A stretch of 27,461 nt of DNA from SHLJ01 sp041618535 (GTDB lineage: Bacteria; Bacteroidota; Bacteroidia; Flavobacteriales; Flavobacteriaceae), in the NCBI GenBank assembly GCA_041618535.1, contig JBFKFP010000015.1:1-27461 (forward strand), read 5' to 3'. Shown here one piece after another: positions 8,625-16,920 of the stretch (position 1 is its first letter; every line of letters begins with the position of its first letter). A model generated the notes under the pieces. The model was not told where the DNA came from, ran no database searches, and saw only the letters and a program-made list of their open reading frames with translations. The translations under genes and the position numbers were made by a program.

Positions 8625-8960
8625 TTACATTTCCAGTTTGTTTACTTTGTTCATCATCTGAACCCCATGGACCAGTGAAGCTCCACCACGGATTGCTCCG
8701 GCCACATGAAGGGCCTCCATCATTTCCTCTTTTGTTATTCCACGCTGCAATCCATCGCCCGTGTAAGCATCTATACAATAGGGACATTGAATTGTGTGTG
8801 CAACCGCAAGAGCGATCAATGATTTTTCGCGGGCACTAAGTGCTCCTTCCTGAAATACACTATTGTAATAATCGAAAAATTTGCTTCCCAATTCTTCGTT
8901 CCATTCTGTTATTTTCCCAAATTTTTTTAAATCCTTTGGATCGTAATAGGTTTTATCCAT
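8625..8960 (-). CDS. Arsenosugar biosynthesis-associated AhpD/carboxymuconolactone decarboxylase-like peroxidase
   Basis: The product has 111 residues and is a single AhpD-like helical domain. The redox motif CPYC (Cys59, Cys62) is preceded by His55 in LAVAHTIQ and by an acidic residue in REKSLIALA, the usual AhpD arrangement. Relatives next to arsS are annotated as arsenosugar-associated peroxidase-like proteins, some of them with selenocysteine; this one has cysteine at both positions. It is the first gene of the nine-gene operon and its stop directly abuts the arsS start. A role in reducing arsenic intermediates or protecting the oxygen-sensitive ArsS is plausible but inferred. Confidence 0.93.
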   Translation of the reverse strand: MDKTYYDPKDLKKFGKITEWNEELGSKFFDYYNSVFQEGALSAREKSLIALAVAHTIQCPYCIDAYTGDGLQRGITKEEMMEALHVAGAIRGGASLVHGVQMMNKVNKLEM

Positions 8961-9409
8961 TTTTCCCGAAGTCTTTTTTTGTAGACGTCGGAATATAGAA
9001 AAGTTTACAGAAAATGGCCGTTAAATTCTGGATAAATAAAAATTGTAAAGCGGAATTGACCCATTCATACCTCCACTAAGCCAAATTGGTTTATGATATA
9101 TTTTTAAATAGCACATATTCCACAACATAGCCACAACATAATGTGTATTTAAGGCTAATTGCCCCATGAAGTTTTGTCGAAATTCGATTTGGTAATGGCT
9201 GAAAGCTCATCTTTGAAACTCAAAACCGATCAGTGTATTTTTAATATCCGCTTCATGATGAATTGTATATGTGTTGTAGGGGTATTTCGCAGCAATTTCA
9301 ATAAAAAATATGTTAACTTGAACTTTTGATTTATGATCGAGTCAACCCCTTTCTTTCCCTAAGCAAGACCTGCTTACAATCAAACAGATTAACAGAAAAT
9401 CATTATACT
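8961..9409. other. 449-base non-coding region between divergent operons
   Basis: This AT-rich region lies between the divergent arsenosugar operon and the beta-glucan locus and should hold both sets of start signals. I found no convincing gene and no exact TAnnTTTG box facing either way. An ATG at 9326 is in frame with the first downstream gene, but the 28 codons it would add look unlike a signal peptide, so I treat that part as leader. A 10-base direct repeat at 9120-9140 is listed separately. Confidence 0.6.
9120..9140. repeat. Short direct repeat CCACAACATA, two copies, 11-base period
   Basis: The ten-base unit occurs at 9120-9129 and again at 9131-9140 with one base between. An 11-base period places both copies on the same face of the helix, as expected for tandem sites of a DNA-binding protein. 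It lies in the shared upstream region of two divergent operons. No regulator gene is in the window, so an operator function is only a suggestion. Confidence 0.45.
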
Positions 9410-12400
9410 ATGAAAAAACTTTTTTTAGTAGTTATCAGTTTATTTTTTATATCGGCCACGGCCCAGGAAGGTGTTAAGGTCGTAAAGGAAAATGGTGAGT
9501 GGACGCTGGTAGTTGATGGAGAAGCCCTCATGATAAATGGTATGAACTGGGATTATATACCGATTGGTACAAATACAGTAAATGCCAACTTCTGGGGCCA
9601 GCCAGATGACATCATTAAAGCGGGTCTTCACGGTGAGATGATGCTTCTGAAGAATATGGGTGTTAATGTGATCCGGCAGTATACAGGAGTGCCTGCCAGG
9701 TGGATACGGTACATCTACGAAAATTATGGTATTTACACCATGTTGAACCATTCCTTTGGTCGTTATGGACTTACCCTGGACGGTGTATGGACTCCCATTA
9801 CAGACTATTCTGATCCCAAAACCCAGGAATTCCTGATGGCTGAGGTAGACCAACTTGTGAAAGATTTTAAAGATACGCCGGGGTTGTTGCTTTATCTGCT
9901 GGGTAATGAGAATAATTACGGGCTGTTCTGGCAGGGTGCGGAAACCGAAGATTTTCCCGATGATGAACAAAGGATACAATTTATCGGAGAATCACGTGGC
10001 AGACCGATGTACAGGTTGATGAATGAAGCGGCTAAGAAAATGAAGGCGATGGACCCCTCCCATCCTGTTGCAATATGTAACGGCGATGTTTTATTTATCG
10101 ATATTGTAGCAGAGGAATGCCCTGATGTGGATATATATGGCACCAATACCTACCGAGGGGTTTCATTCACAGACATGTTTGATGTGGTTAAGGATAAACT
10201 TGACAAACCCCTGATGTTCACTGAGTTTGGGGCCGACGCCTTTAATGCCAAGGAGAACCAGGAAGATCAGGAATCCCAGGCTTATTACATGGTAGGAAAT
10301 TGGGAAGAAATTTATGCTAATGCAGCTGGATTGGGCAAAGCCGGAAATTCGATAGGGGGTTTTACTTTCCAATTCAGTGACGGCTGGTGGAAGTACGGAT
10401 TTGATGACAGGAAAAATGCCGATGTCCATGACAACAATGCTTCATGGTCTAATGGTGGTTATCTGAGGGATTTACCAGGTCCAGGACAAAATAATATGAA
10501 CGAGGAGTGGTTCGGAATATGTGCCAAGGGGCCTACGAATGAAAGAGGACTGTATACCTTATATCCTCGTGCAGCATACTATGCATTGAAAGAAGCTCAC
10601 GCATTTGATGTTTATGCAGATGGTGCCGCCCTCGATGACCTGACCAGTTATTTTGACAATATTCAATTGATGGAAGCTGTCCTAAAAGCCCGCGGCGACA
10701 AGGCAGCCCTTGAAGGTAGTTCCAATCAGATTGTAAGAATCAGCCAACTTTCTGCCAGGTTTACAACATTCAACACAGGAGGTTCTTTAATAACCACACC
10801 GGATAATATAGATACTGAAAATCTTTCCTTCCCTGATCAACTCGGATTTGATCATATGCAATCCTATTTTATAGGAGTTGAAGGTAACCCCGCACCGAAC
10901 ATGAGAGCTGAAGTTAATTTTAACGTGGTGGGAAATATCGCAACAAATCCGATAGACGAAATATTCTATGAAAACAGATCCCGCGATTTGATTGTAAAAT
11001 CAAATGAAGGGGATGTGGTTTTAAGTGATGTAAACCGGGTTAATGTCTATCAGGCCGAATTTGAATGGAAGGCCAAAGATTTTGATCTCAGAGGCTTTTA
11101 TCGTACCGGGCATTATCATTGGGGTTATGAAGGCGATTTCTTCGGACTATATCCTGAAGCGAACTATGGACCAAATTTAGATATTTACGGTGGGGAGATT
11201 TTAGGTCTTGAAATTGATGGTAAGGGTAGTTTCGACGGATTGAAGGCTGCATTCGGGCCACAACTATGGTGGGGAGCAAACCCAACCATGTTGTTTAAGT
11301 ATCAGCGCACTTTAGGTCATTTTGACGTCACAGGTATTTACCACAGGGATATGGAAACAGATTTACAATTCGATGATACGGGTCGACGTGTATTAGATCA
11401 GAATCAGGTTCGAAGTGGTATAATTCCAGCATGGCCTACAGAAAGGGCCACGTTGGTGGTAGAGCGGGAGTTTGGTAAATTTGGTTTAATGCTCGGAGGA
11501 ATTTGGTCTGGAAACCCACTCAATGATAGTGCATTTCAAGCTGTAGATGATAATGGTGATGTGGTTGTTGATAAAATTACAAGTAAAGACAATTGGGGTG
11601 GTAAGGCTAAATTAACTTATGAGGGTGGTCGTTTCAACTGGTATGCTCAAGGAGCTGTAATGGGACTTGTTGCGAACGGAGGAGCCGATCAAACCAGAAC
11701 CTTTACTGGCTGGAAATTGAAAGATACAGGTAGCGGAAACCAGTCAAACTTTTTGACTGGATTCACTTATACTTTTGGCAAATTACAGGTTGCTCCCAAT
11801 TTCCTTTGGCAAAGGCCATTGATCGATCCGATGCCAAATGATGTTTCGGCACCAGGACGTTTACGAAATTTTATCGACGATCCTTTTGCGGTAAGATGGA
11901 ATAGAGAGACCACAGCCGGTGAGATATTGTTTTCGTACGATCCAACCCCTGGAACCTGGATGTATGAGTGGGATAATGACAGGGCGGAAGATGCCAAATT
12001 TGCTATGAATCTCGGTTTTGTCTACAGACATCATCCAACGGCAATGGATGCTCATATTGGTTTCCTTGCGAATCGCCAATTCTTTGCTTTTCCGAATTCA
12101 GCACCCGCTCTGGACTTATGGGAGCTTCATTCAAGAATGGTGTCCAAAATATCTCCGGAATTAGGTTTTATAGGTAATTTCTATTATGGAAATGGTCAAG
12201 GTTTGGGTGATAGTAAAAGAGAGATCACCAGATTTGGTGGAGACCTAAGAATGATTTACAAGAAAATGAAGATTCAAACACATGTTAAGGTTAACGATTG
12301 GGGCCCTTTCGATTATCATAGAGATTTCAACTTAACGTTTCCACTCCAGTTAATGCTGGATGTCTCTACCAATTTAGGTAAACCTGATTGGTTCGTTCTA

Positions 12401-12574
12401 CCCAGCACGAAAGTTGGGATACGCGGTACCTGGCGTTCTTTAGATCGGTTTTCGAATAGATACGCTCCACTTGCGGCTCCAGAATTTGGAGATCCTCCAC
12501 TGAGTCCGGTGGGGTTTGATGATGGACAGGAATGGGAAATAAGAACATATGTTCATATTAATTTTGGCAAATAG
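9410..12574 (+). CDS. Clan GH-A (GH2-like TIM barrel) glycosidase fused to a predicted outer-membrane beta-barrel
   Basis: The chosen start at 9410 gives 1054 residues and a clean signal peptide (MKKLFLVVISLFFISATAQ). Residues about 25-400 form a TIM-barrel glycosidase similar to the catalytic barrel of GH2. The likely acid/base is Glu167 in LLGNENN and the nucleophile Glu272 in FTEFGAD. No GH2 N-terminal sandwich domains are present. Residues about 480-1054 are a different domain: many alternating polar/aromatic strands separated by turns, ending in an amphipathic strand (RTYVHINFGK) as in outer-membrane barrels. The enzyme would then be anchored by its own barrel. It is the first gene of the beta-glucan locus, 12 bases before the binding lipoprotein. 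Substrate is inferred from neighbouring GH16, GH17 and GH30 genes. The exact family and barrel topology are uncertain. Confidence 0.8.
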   Translation: MKKLFLVVISLFFISATAQEGVKVVKENGEWTLVVDGEALMINGMNWDYIPIGTNTVNANFWGQPDDIIKAGLHGEMMLLKNMGVNVIRQYTGVPARWIRYIYENYGIYTMLNHSFGRYGLTLDGVWTPITDYSDPKTQEFLMAEVDQLVKDFKDTPGLLLYLLGNENNYGLFWQGAETEDFPDDEQRIQFIGESRGRPMYRLMNEAAKKMKAMDPSHPVAICNGDVLFIDIVAEECPDVDIYGTNTYRGVSFTDMFDVVKDKLDKPLMFTEFGADAFNAKENQEDQESQAYYMVGNWEEIYANAAGLGKAGNSIGGFTFQFSDGWWKYGFDDRKNADVHDNNASWSNGGYLRDLPGPGQNNMNEEWFGICAKGPTNERGLYTLYPRAAYYALKEAHAFDVYADGAALDDLTSYFDNIQLMEAVLKARGDKAALEGSSNQIVRISQLSARFTTFNTGGSLITTPDNIDTENLSFPDQLGFDHMQSYFIGVEGNPAPNMRAEVNFNVVGNIATNPIDEIFYENRSRDLIVKSNEGDVVLSDVNRVNVYQAEFEWKAKDFDLRGFYRTGHYHWGYEGDFFGLYPEANYGPNLDIYGGEILGLEIDGKGSFDGLKAAFGPQLWWGANPTMLFKYQRTLGHFDVTGIYHRDMETDLQFDDTGRRVLDQNQVRSGIIPAWPTERATLVVEREFGKFGLMLGGIWSGNPLNDSAFQAVDDNGDVVVDKITSKDNWGGKAKLTYEGGRFNWYAQGAVMGLVANGGADQTRTFTGWKLKDTGSGNQSNFLTGFTYTFGKLQVAPNFLWQRPLIDPMPNDVSAPGRLRNFIDDPFAVRWNRETTAGEILFSYDPTPGTWMYEWDNDRAEDAKFAMNLGFVYRHHPTAMDAHIGFLANRQFFAFPNSAPALDLWELHSRMVSKISPELGFIGNFYYGNGQGLGDSKREITRFGGDLRMIYKKMKIQTHVKVNDWGPFDYHRDFNLTFPLQLMLDVSTNLGKPDWFVLPSTKVGIRGTWRSLDRFSNRYAPLAAPEFGDPPLSPVGFDDGQEWEIRTYVHINFGK

Positions 12575-12586
12575 TTTAATAATAAA

Positions 12587-14530
12587 ATGATGAGAGAAAA
12601 GACATATAAGTACAGAAAATTTCCAGCGTTTTTAGCAATGGTATTGCTAATATTTACGAGTTGTGAAAGAGATCTTGACGAAGATGCAGACCTGGCAACA
12701 TTTCCCAGTATAGCAGAAGTATATACAGATAATCCTGTAAATCTTACGGATGAATTCTTTATATCATTTGATCCTGCTGAAGGAGCTAATACTGCTGGCT
12801 TTGGTACAGATGATAATGTAGCCTATGAAGGGACATCGTCAATTCGAATTGATGTCCCGGATCCCAATGATCCCGGAGGTAGTTTTATAGGGGGCATTTT
12901 TAAAGACAGGGGCGCTGGTCGAAATCTCACAGGTTTTGATGCACTTACGTTTTGGGTAAAAGGATCGACATCTGCCAGTGTAGAGTTTGGATTTGGAACG
13001 GATTTCGAAGGCGATAAATATGCGGTGGATTTAGCGAATGTCACCTTGTCAACATATTGGCGCCAGGTTATAATACCTATCCCAGACCCTGCCAAGCTGG
13101 TTCAGGAAAAAGGGATGTTCAAGTTTGCTGCCGGAACTATCAGTACTGGCGGACTTGCCTATACATTCTGGATTGATGAAATCAGATTTGAAAAATTAGG
13201 CACTGTTGCACAGCCCAGGCCCAAGATTTTGTTAGGGCAGGATCAGTTTCAACAGACCTTTAACGGATCTCAACTGAATATTGGTGGACTAACAGAAACA
13301 TTTAACCTAGGAAACGGCCAGGATGTCACCGTGAACGTAGCTCCCGGCTATTTTGATTTCTCTTCGTCCAATACCGCAGTTGCGACTGTTAATGAGTTTG
13401 GAGCAGTGACTGTAGTGGGTGCAGGAACAGCCAGCGTTACGGCTACTTTGGCCGGAATTGACGCAGAAGGATCCCTGACTGTCGATTCCCAGGGAGAATT
13501 CCAACCAGCTCCAATACCGGATGAAGATCCTGTAAATGTGATCTCCATATTCAGTGATGCATATACCAATGTGCCAGTGGACTATTATAACGGATTCTTC
13601 AATGGTGATGGTCAGACCACCCAGGGGGGTGCACCACCGATCAATATCAATGGTGATGAAGTAATAAACTACACCGATTTAAATTTTGTCGGAATCGGGA
13701 CCTTCCTTAATGTCCCCAGTATAGATGCCACTTCAATGACCCATCTCCATGTGGACATCAATGTACAGGAACCTGTTGATCCGGGGGACTTTATAACGCT
13801 TGTACTTATCAATTCTGTTGGAAATGATGAAACATCAGGTTCGGTAACGATCAACAGTGCTGACCTTGTTTCTGGTGAATGGGGGAGTTATGACATACCA
13901 CTGGGGGAATTTACAGAACTGGGCAGCAGGGATCAACTAGGATTGTTATTCTTTGTTTCGGATGCTTCTATCTCTAATATTTATGTTGACAATATCTACT
14001 ACTATAAAGAGGTCATAGATCCCTCACCGAATGTAGATGATTCTGCAGCAACAGAAGTGGCGTTGCCTATCGGTTTCCAATCTACCACATTAACATATGA
14101 CATTATCGGATTTGAAGGAGCGGAAGATACTTCAGTAGATGCAAATCCGGATCCCAGCGGTATAAATCCAACGTCAAGAGTAGTGCGGTCACTTAAGGCC
14201 TCAGGAGGCCAGTTCTTTGCCGGAAGCTTGTTGAATTTGGATTCTCCAATCGACTTTAGCGCTTCGCAAAAATTCAGGATGAAAGTATGGTCGCCCAAAG
14301 CTGGAATACCAGTTCGCGTGAGATTGGAAGACCAGAATAACACTGCCGGAATAGAATTGGATTCCAATACAACAACATCCAACGTGTGGGAAGAGATTGA
14401 ATGGGATTTCAGCGGAGTGTATAATCCTTCCGTTGACTACGTGAGGATTGTTGTCTTCTTTGAGTTTATTCCAGGCCTTCCCGGGGATGGCAGCACATAT
14501 TATTATGATGATATCCAGATTGTTGATTGA
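12587..14530 (+). CDS. Multi-domain surface glycan-binding lipoprotein
   Basis: The product has 647 residues. A lipobox ends at Cys26 (LIFTSC) and is followed by an acid-rich stretch (ERDLDEDAD), the kind of tail that directs Bacteroidota lipoproteins to the cell surface. Three jelly-roll carbohydrate-binding-like domains can be seen at about 45-205, 316-475 and 495-647. Each ends in a similar strand (WIDEIRFEK, YVDNIYYYK, YYDDIQIVD). A bacterial Ig-like group 2 domain at about 212-300 (SSSNTAVATVNEFGAVTVVGAG) links the first two. No catalytic signature and no SusD-like helical repeats are present. It probably holds glucan at the surface for the enzymes encoded beside it. The domain family of the binding modules is not firmly identified. 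Confidence 0.8.
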   Translation: MMREKTYKYRKFPAFLAMVLLIFTSCERDLDEDADLATFPSIAEVYTDNPVNLTDEFFISFDPAEGANTAGFGTDDNVAYEGTSSIRIDVPDPNDPGGSFIGGIFKDRGAGRNLTGFDALTFWVKGSTSASVEFGFGTDFEGDKYAVDLANVTLSTYWRQVIIPIPDPAKLVQEKGMFKFAAGTISTGGLAYTFWIDEIRFEKLGTVAQPRPKILLGQDQFQQTFNGSQLNIGGLTETFNLGNGQDVTVNVAPGYFDFSSSNTAVATVNEFGAVTVVGAGTASVTATLAGIDAEGSLTVDSQGEFQPAPIPDEDPVNVISIFSDAYTNVPVDYYNGFFNGDGQTTQGGAPPININGDEVINYTDLNFVGIGTFLNVPSIDATSMTHLHVDINVQEPVDPGDFITLVLINSVGNDETSGSVTINSADLVSGEWGSYDIPLGEFTELGSRDQLGLLFFVSDASISNIYVDNIYYYKEVIDPSPNVDDSAATEVALPIGFQSTTLTYDIIGFEGAEDTSVDANPDPSGINPTSRVVRSLKASGGQFFAGSLLNLDSPIDFSASQKFRMKVWSPKAGIPVRVRLEDQNNTAGIELDSNTTTSNVWEEIEWDFSGVYNPSVDYVRIVVFFEFIPGLPGDGSTYYYDDIQIVD

Positions 14531-14592
14531 TAAAATGGGTATTACCCTGAAACTTTAAATGAATAGAACGATAAATTTGAAATAAACAGAAA

Positions 14593-15429
14593 ATGAATCA
14601 GAATAAGAATCAAAACTTTATATCGAAATTCAGCTGGTTGATGATTACCGTCCTGACGCTGTCGCTATTTATCTTCAGTAGCTGTGAGACCGATGAAACC
14701 CAGGAAGTGGTCAATTTTACCAACCTGGTTTGGGAGGACGATTTTAATGCGAATGGGGCCCCCAATCCGGGGAATTGGACTTATGACATAGGAACCGGTG
14801 TTGATGGATGGGGAAATGGCGAACTCCAGTACTACACCAATCGGGCAGAGAACGCCGTCATTGAAAACGGAATGCTCAGGATAACGGCCAGACAGGAGAA
14901 TTTTGAGGGTTCACAATATACTTCGGCGAGGCTTCTTACCAAAGGATTATTTGAGAAACGCTACGGCCGGTTTGAAGCCCGCATGAAACTTCCCTGGGGG
15001 CAGGGTATGTGGCCGGCATTCTGGTTATTGGGAAGTGATTTCGAGGAAGTAGGATGGCCTCAATGCGGTGAGATAGATGTAATGGAAAATCGAGGGTCTG
15101 AGCCTACTATAATTAGCGGAACTGTTCATGGGCCTGGTTATAATGCAGGACTTTCAATTAGCAAGGAGTACGATTTTGTTAATGAAAGAGTTGACACCGA
15201 TTTCCATGTTTATGGAATTGAGTGGGGACCCAATTATATCAACTTTTATGTCGATGACGTGCTGTATAACCAGATAACACCTGAGGATGTCCCTGGAGAA
15301 TGGGTGTTTAACGACGAATTCTACGTGATCATCAATCTTGCGGTTGGAGGTCGTTTCGGAGGTCCGCCAAACGAAAATACAGTGTTCCCACAAACCATGT
15401 ATGTTGACTATGTGAGAGTATATGATTAA
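14593..15429 (+). CDS. GH16 laminarinase-type endo-beta-1,3-glucanase lipoprotein
   Basis: The product has 278 residues. The signal ends in a lipobox with Cys31 (IFSSC), followed by acidic residues, so surface display is likely. The GH16 domain fills residues 43-278. Its catalytic motif is GEIDVMENRG: Glu160 nucleophile, Asp162 and Glu165 acid/base, with the ExDxxE spacing of laminarinases and related glucanases. Upstream aromatic and glycine-rich strands (RYGRFEARMKLPWGQGMWPAFW, split here only by description of residues 124-144) match the family. It should cut beta-1,3-glucan at the cell surface. It follows the binding lipoprotein by 62 bases. Other GH16 specificities such as agarase are less likely given GH17 and GH30 neighbours. 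Confidence 0.92.
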   Translation: MNQNKNQNFISKFSWLMITVLTLSLFIFSSCETDETQEVVNFTNLVWEDDFNANGAPNPGNWTYDIGTGVDGWGNGELQYYTNRAENAVIENGMLRITARQENFEGSQYTSARLLTKGLFEKRYGRFEARMKLPWGQGMWPAFWLLGSDFEEVGWPQCGEIDVMENRGSEPTIISGTVHGPGYNAGLSISKEYDFVNERVDTDFHVYGIEWGPNYINFYVDDVLYNQITPEDVPGEWVFNDEFYVIINLAVGGRFGGPPNENTVFPQTMYVDYVRVYD

Positions 15430-15618
15430 TTCGAGATACGCTGTTGATAAAATTTCATTAATAATTTGAAAAGGATTGATAGAAAAAGGTCGTTGTATAT
15501 TTGTAACGGTCCTTTCGGTCCTTCTGCCTTAGATCTGGCAAATTTTCACTCCCCATTTAATCCCTGACTAAATGCTTTATTATGGTGTTAAGATTCATAG
15601 ATCATAAAAGTCAGAAAT
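15430..15618. other. 189-base gap with internal promoter candidate and 9-base repeat
   Basis: This gap is long for an otherwise compact locus. It holds a TATATTTG box (15496-15503) and, just after it, two adjacent near-identical 9-base units (CGGTCCTTT at 15507-15515 and CGGTCCTTC at 15516-15524). No terminator hairpin with a T-run is obvious. The GH17 lipoprotein gene and those after it may therefore be transcribed from here as well as from upstream. Confidence 0.45.
15496..15503 (+). promoter_or_regulatory. Candidate Bacteroidota -7 promoter element TATATTTG
   Basis: The sequence fits the TAnnTTTG consensus for the Bacteroidota primary sigma factor exactly. A matching upstream TTTG/TTG element is imperfect: an ATTG at 15475-15478 is 17 bases away and a TTTG at 15465-15468 is 27 bases away. 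A start near 15510 would give a leader of about 105 bases for the GH17 gene. Confidence 0.45.
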
Positions 15619-16905
15619 ATGAAATTTGTAAAATCAATTTTTATTGTAGCTTGCGCACTCATTTTATGTTTCTCCTGCAAGCAGGAAAAAACCGAAAACG
15701 AAACTCAAAATCAAAATAGACACAATTTGACGGCGAAGGAAATTTTAGGTAACCCGGACTATTTAGCCATATCATACGGAGGGTACAGGTCGAAGACCAG
15801 GAACGAGCAGCCTACAAAAGAGCAGATAAAGGAGGACATGAAGATCTTGGCTGCTATGAATATTAAGATTCTCCGAACGTATAACACCAAACTGCGTCAT
15901 GCAACAACCGTGCTGGAGGCTATTCATGAGTTAAAACAGGAAGACTCCTCATTTGAGATGTACGTGATGCTGGGTGCCTGGATCGATTGCCAGAATGCCT
16001 GGACGGAATACCCTCCGAACCATGACGCCGAAGATATTGAGGGTAATACAGCCGAAATTGAACGGGCTGTCGCGATGACTAATAAGTATCCGGATATTGT
16101 AAAAGTCATAGCCGTGGGAAATGAGGCTATGGTTAAATGGGCGACGAGTTATTATGTGCAACCCGGTGTTATCCTGAAATGGGTTAATCACTTACAAAAC
16201 TTAAAGGCTGAAGGACAACTTCCAAAGGATCTTTGGATAACCAGCTCCGATAACTTTGCCTCCTGGGGAGGAGGAGACGCCGAGTATCACGTTGAAGATC
16301 TCAGTAAACTTATAAAAGCAGTAGATTACATTTCCCTGCATACCTATCCGATGCACGATACACACTACAACCCTGATTTCTGGGGCGTTCTTGAGGAGGA
16401 GGGTGATCTTCCTGACCTGGAAAAAATTGAACGCGCTATGGTCCGTGCAAGAGATTATTCTATAGGGCAATATCAAAGTGTTGTGTCATACATAAAAAGC
16501 CTGGGTGTGGAAAAGCCTGTCCATATCGGTGAAACCGGCTGGGCTTCCCTGTCAGATGGCTATTATGGCCCGAAAGGCTCAAAGGCCTGCGATGAATACA
16601 AGGAGGCTTTATATTATGATATGATCAGGGATTGGTCTGATAAAAACGGAATTTCCTGCTTTTATTTTGAGGCCTTTGACGAACCTTGGAAGGATTCTTA
16701 TAACGAAAAAGGTTCCGAGAACCACTTTGGCCTGTTCACTGTAGAGGGATATGCCAAATACGTTCTGTGGGATTTGGTTGATCGCGGAGTTTTTGAGGGG
16801 CTTACCCGTGGGGGGAATAAGATTTTAAAGACTTATAACGGAAATAAAGATGCACTCATGAAGCAGGTTGAAGTCCCCCGTATGTTTGCCGAGGCTGGAA
16901 TGTAA
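15619..16905 (+). CDS. GH17-like beta-1,3-glucanase lipoprotein
   Basis: The product has 428 residues with a lipobox cysteine at 20 (LCFSC) and a polar linker after it. The TIM barrel matches GH17. The acid/base is Glu169 in VIAVGNEAMV and the nucleophile Glu305 in HIGETGWAS, the characteristic GH17 GNE and ETGWP/S pair. LRTYNT near residue 86 is a typical early barrel strand. GH17 enzymes hydrolyse or transglycosylate beta-1,3-glucans. The C-terminal 50 residues are an unassigned tail. This is the envelope-located member of three GH17-like domains in the locus; the other two lack signal peptides. It is 15 bases before the GH30 gene. Confidence 0.88.
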   Translation: MKFVKSIFIVACALILCFSCKQEKTENETQNQNRHNLTAKEILGNPDYLAISYGGYRSKTRNEQPTKEQIKEDMKILAAMNIKILRTYNTKLRHATTVLEAIHELKQEDSSFEMYVMLGAWIDCQNAWTEYPPNHDAEDIEGNTAEIERAVAMTNKYPDIVKVIAVGNEAMVKWATSYYVQPGVILKWVNHLQNLKAEGQLPKDLWITSSDNFASWGGGDAEYHVEDLSKLIKAVDYISLHTYPMHDTHYNPDFWGVLEEEGDLPDLEKIERAMVRARDYSIGQYQSVVSYIKSLGVEKPVHIGETGWASLSDGYYGPKGSKACDEYKEALYYDMIRDWSDKNGISCFYFEAFDEPWKDSYNEKGSENHFGLFTVEGYAKYVLWDLVDRGVFEGLTRGGNKILKTYNGNKDALMKQVEVPRMFAEAGM

Positions 16906-16920
16906 AAAAAAGAAATTCTG

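Noticed and set aside
9326..9409. In-frame upstream ATG extending the glycosidase-barrel protein by 28 residues
   Set aside because: The extension has no signal-peptide character, whereas the start at 9410 opens with a textbook signal peptide that would otherwise be buried.
12587..14530. SusD-like protein
   Set aside because: The protein is strand-rich with repeated jelly-roll-like and Ig-like modules and shows no helical repeat pattern of SusD.
14572..14579. TAAATTTG as a promoter for the GH16 gene
   Set aside because: It fits TAnnTTTG but lies only 13 bases before the ATG and has no upstream TTTG element at the right spacing.
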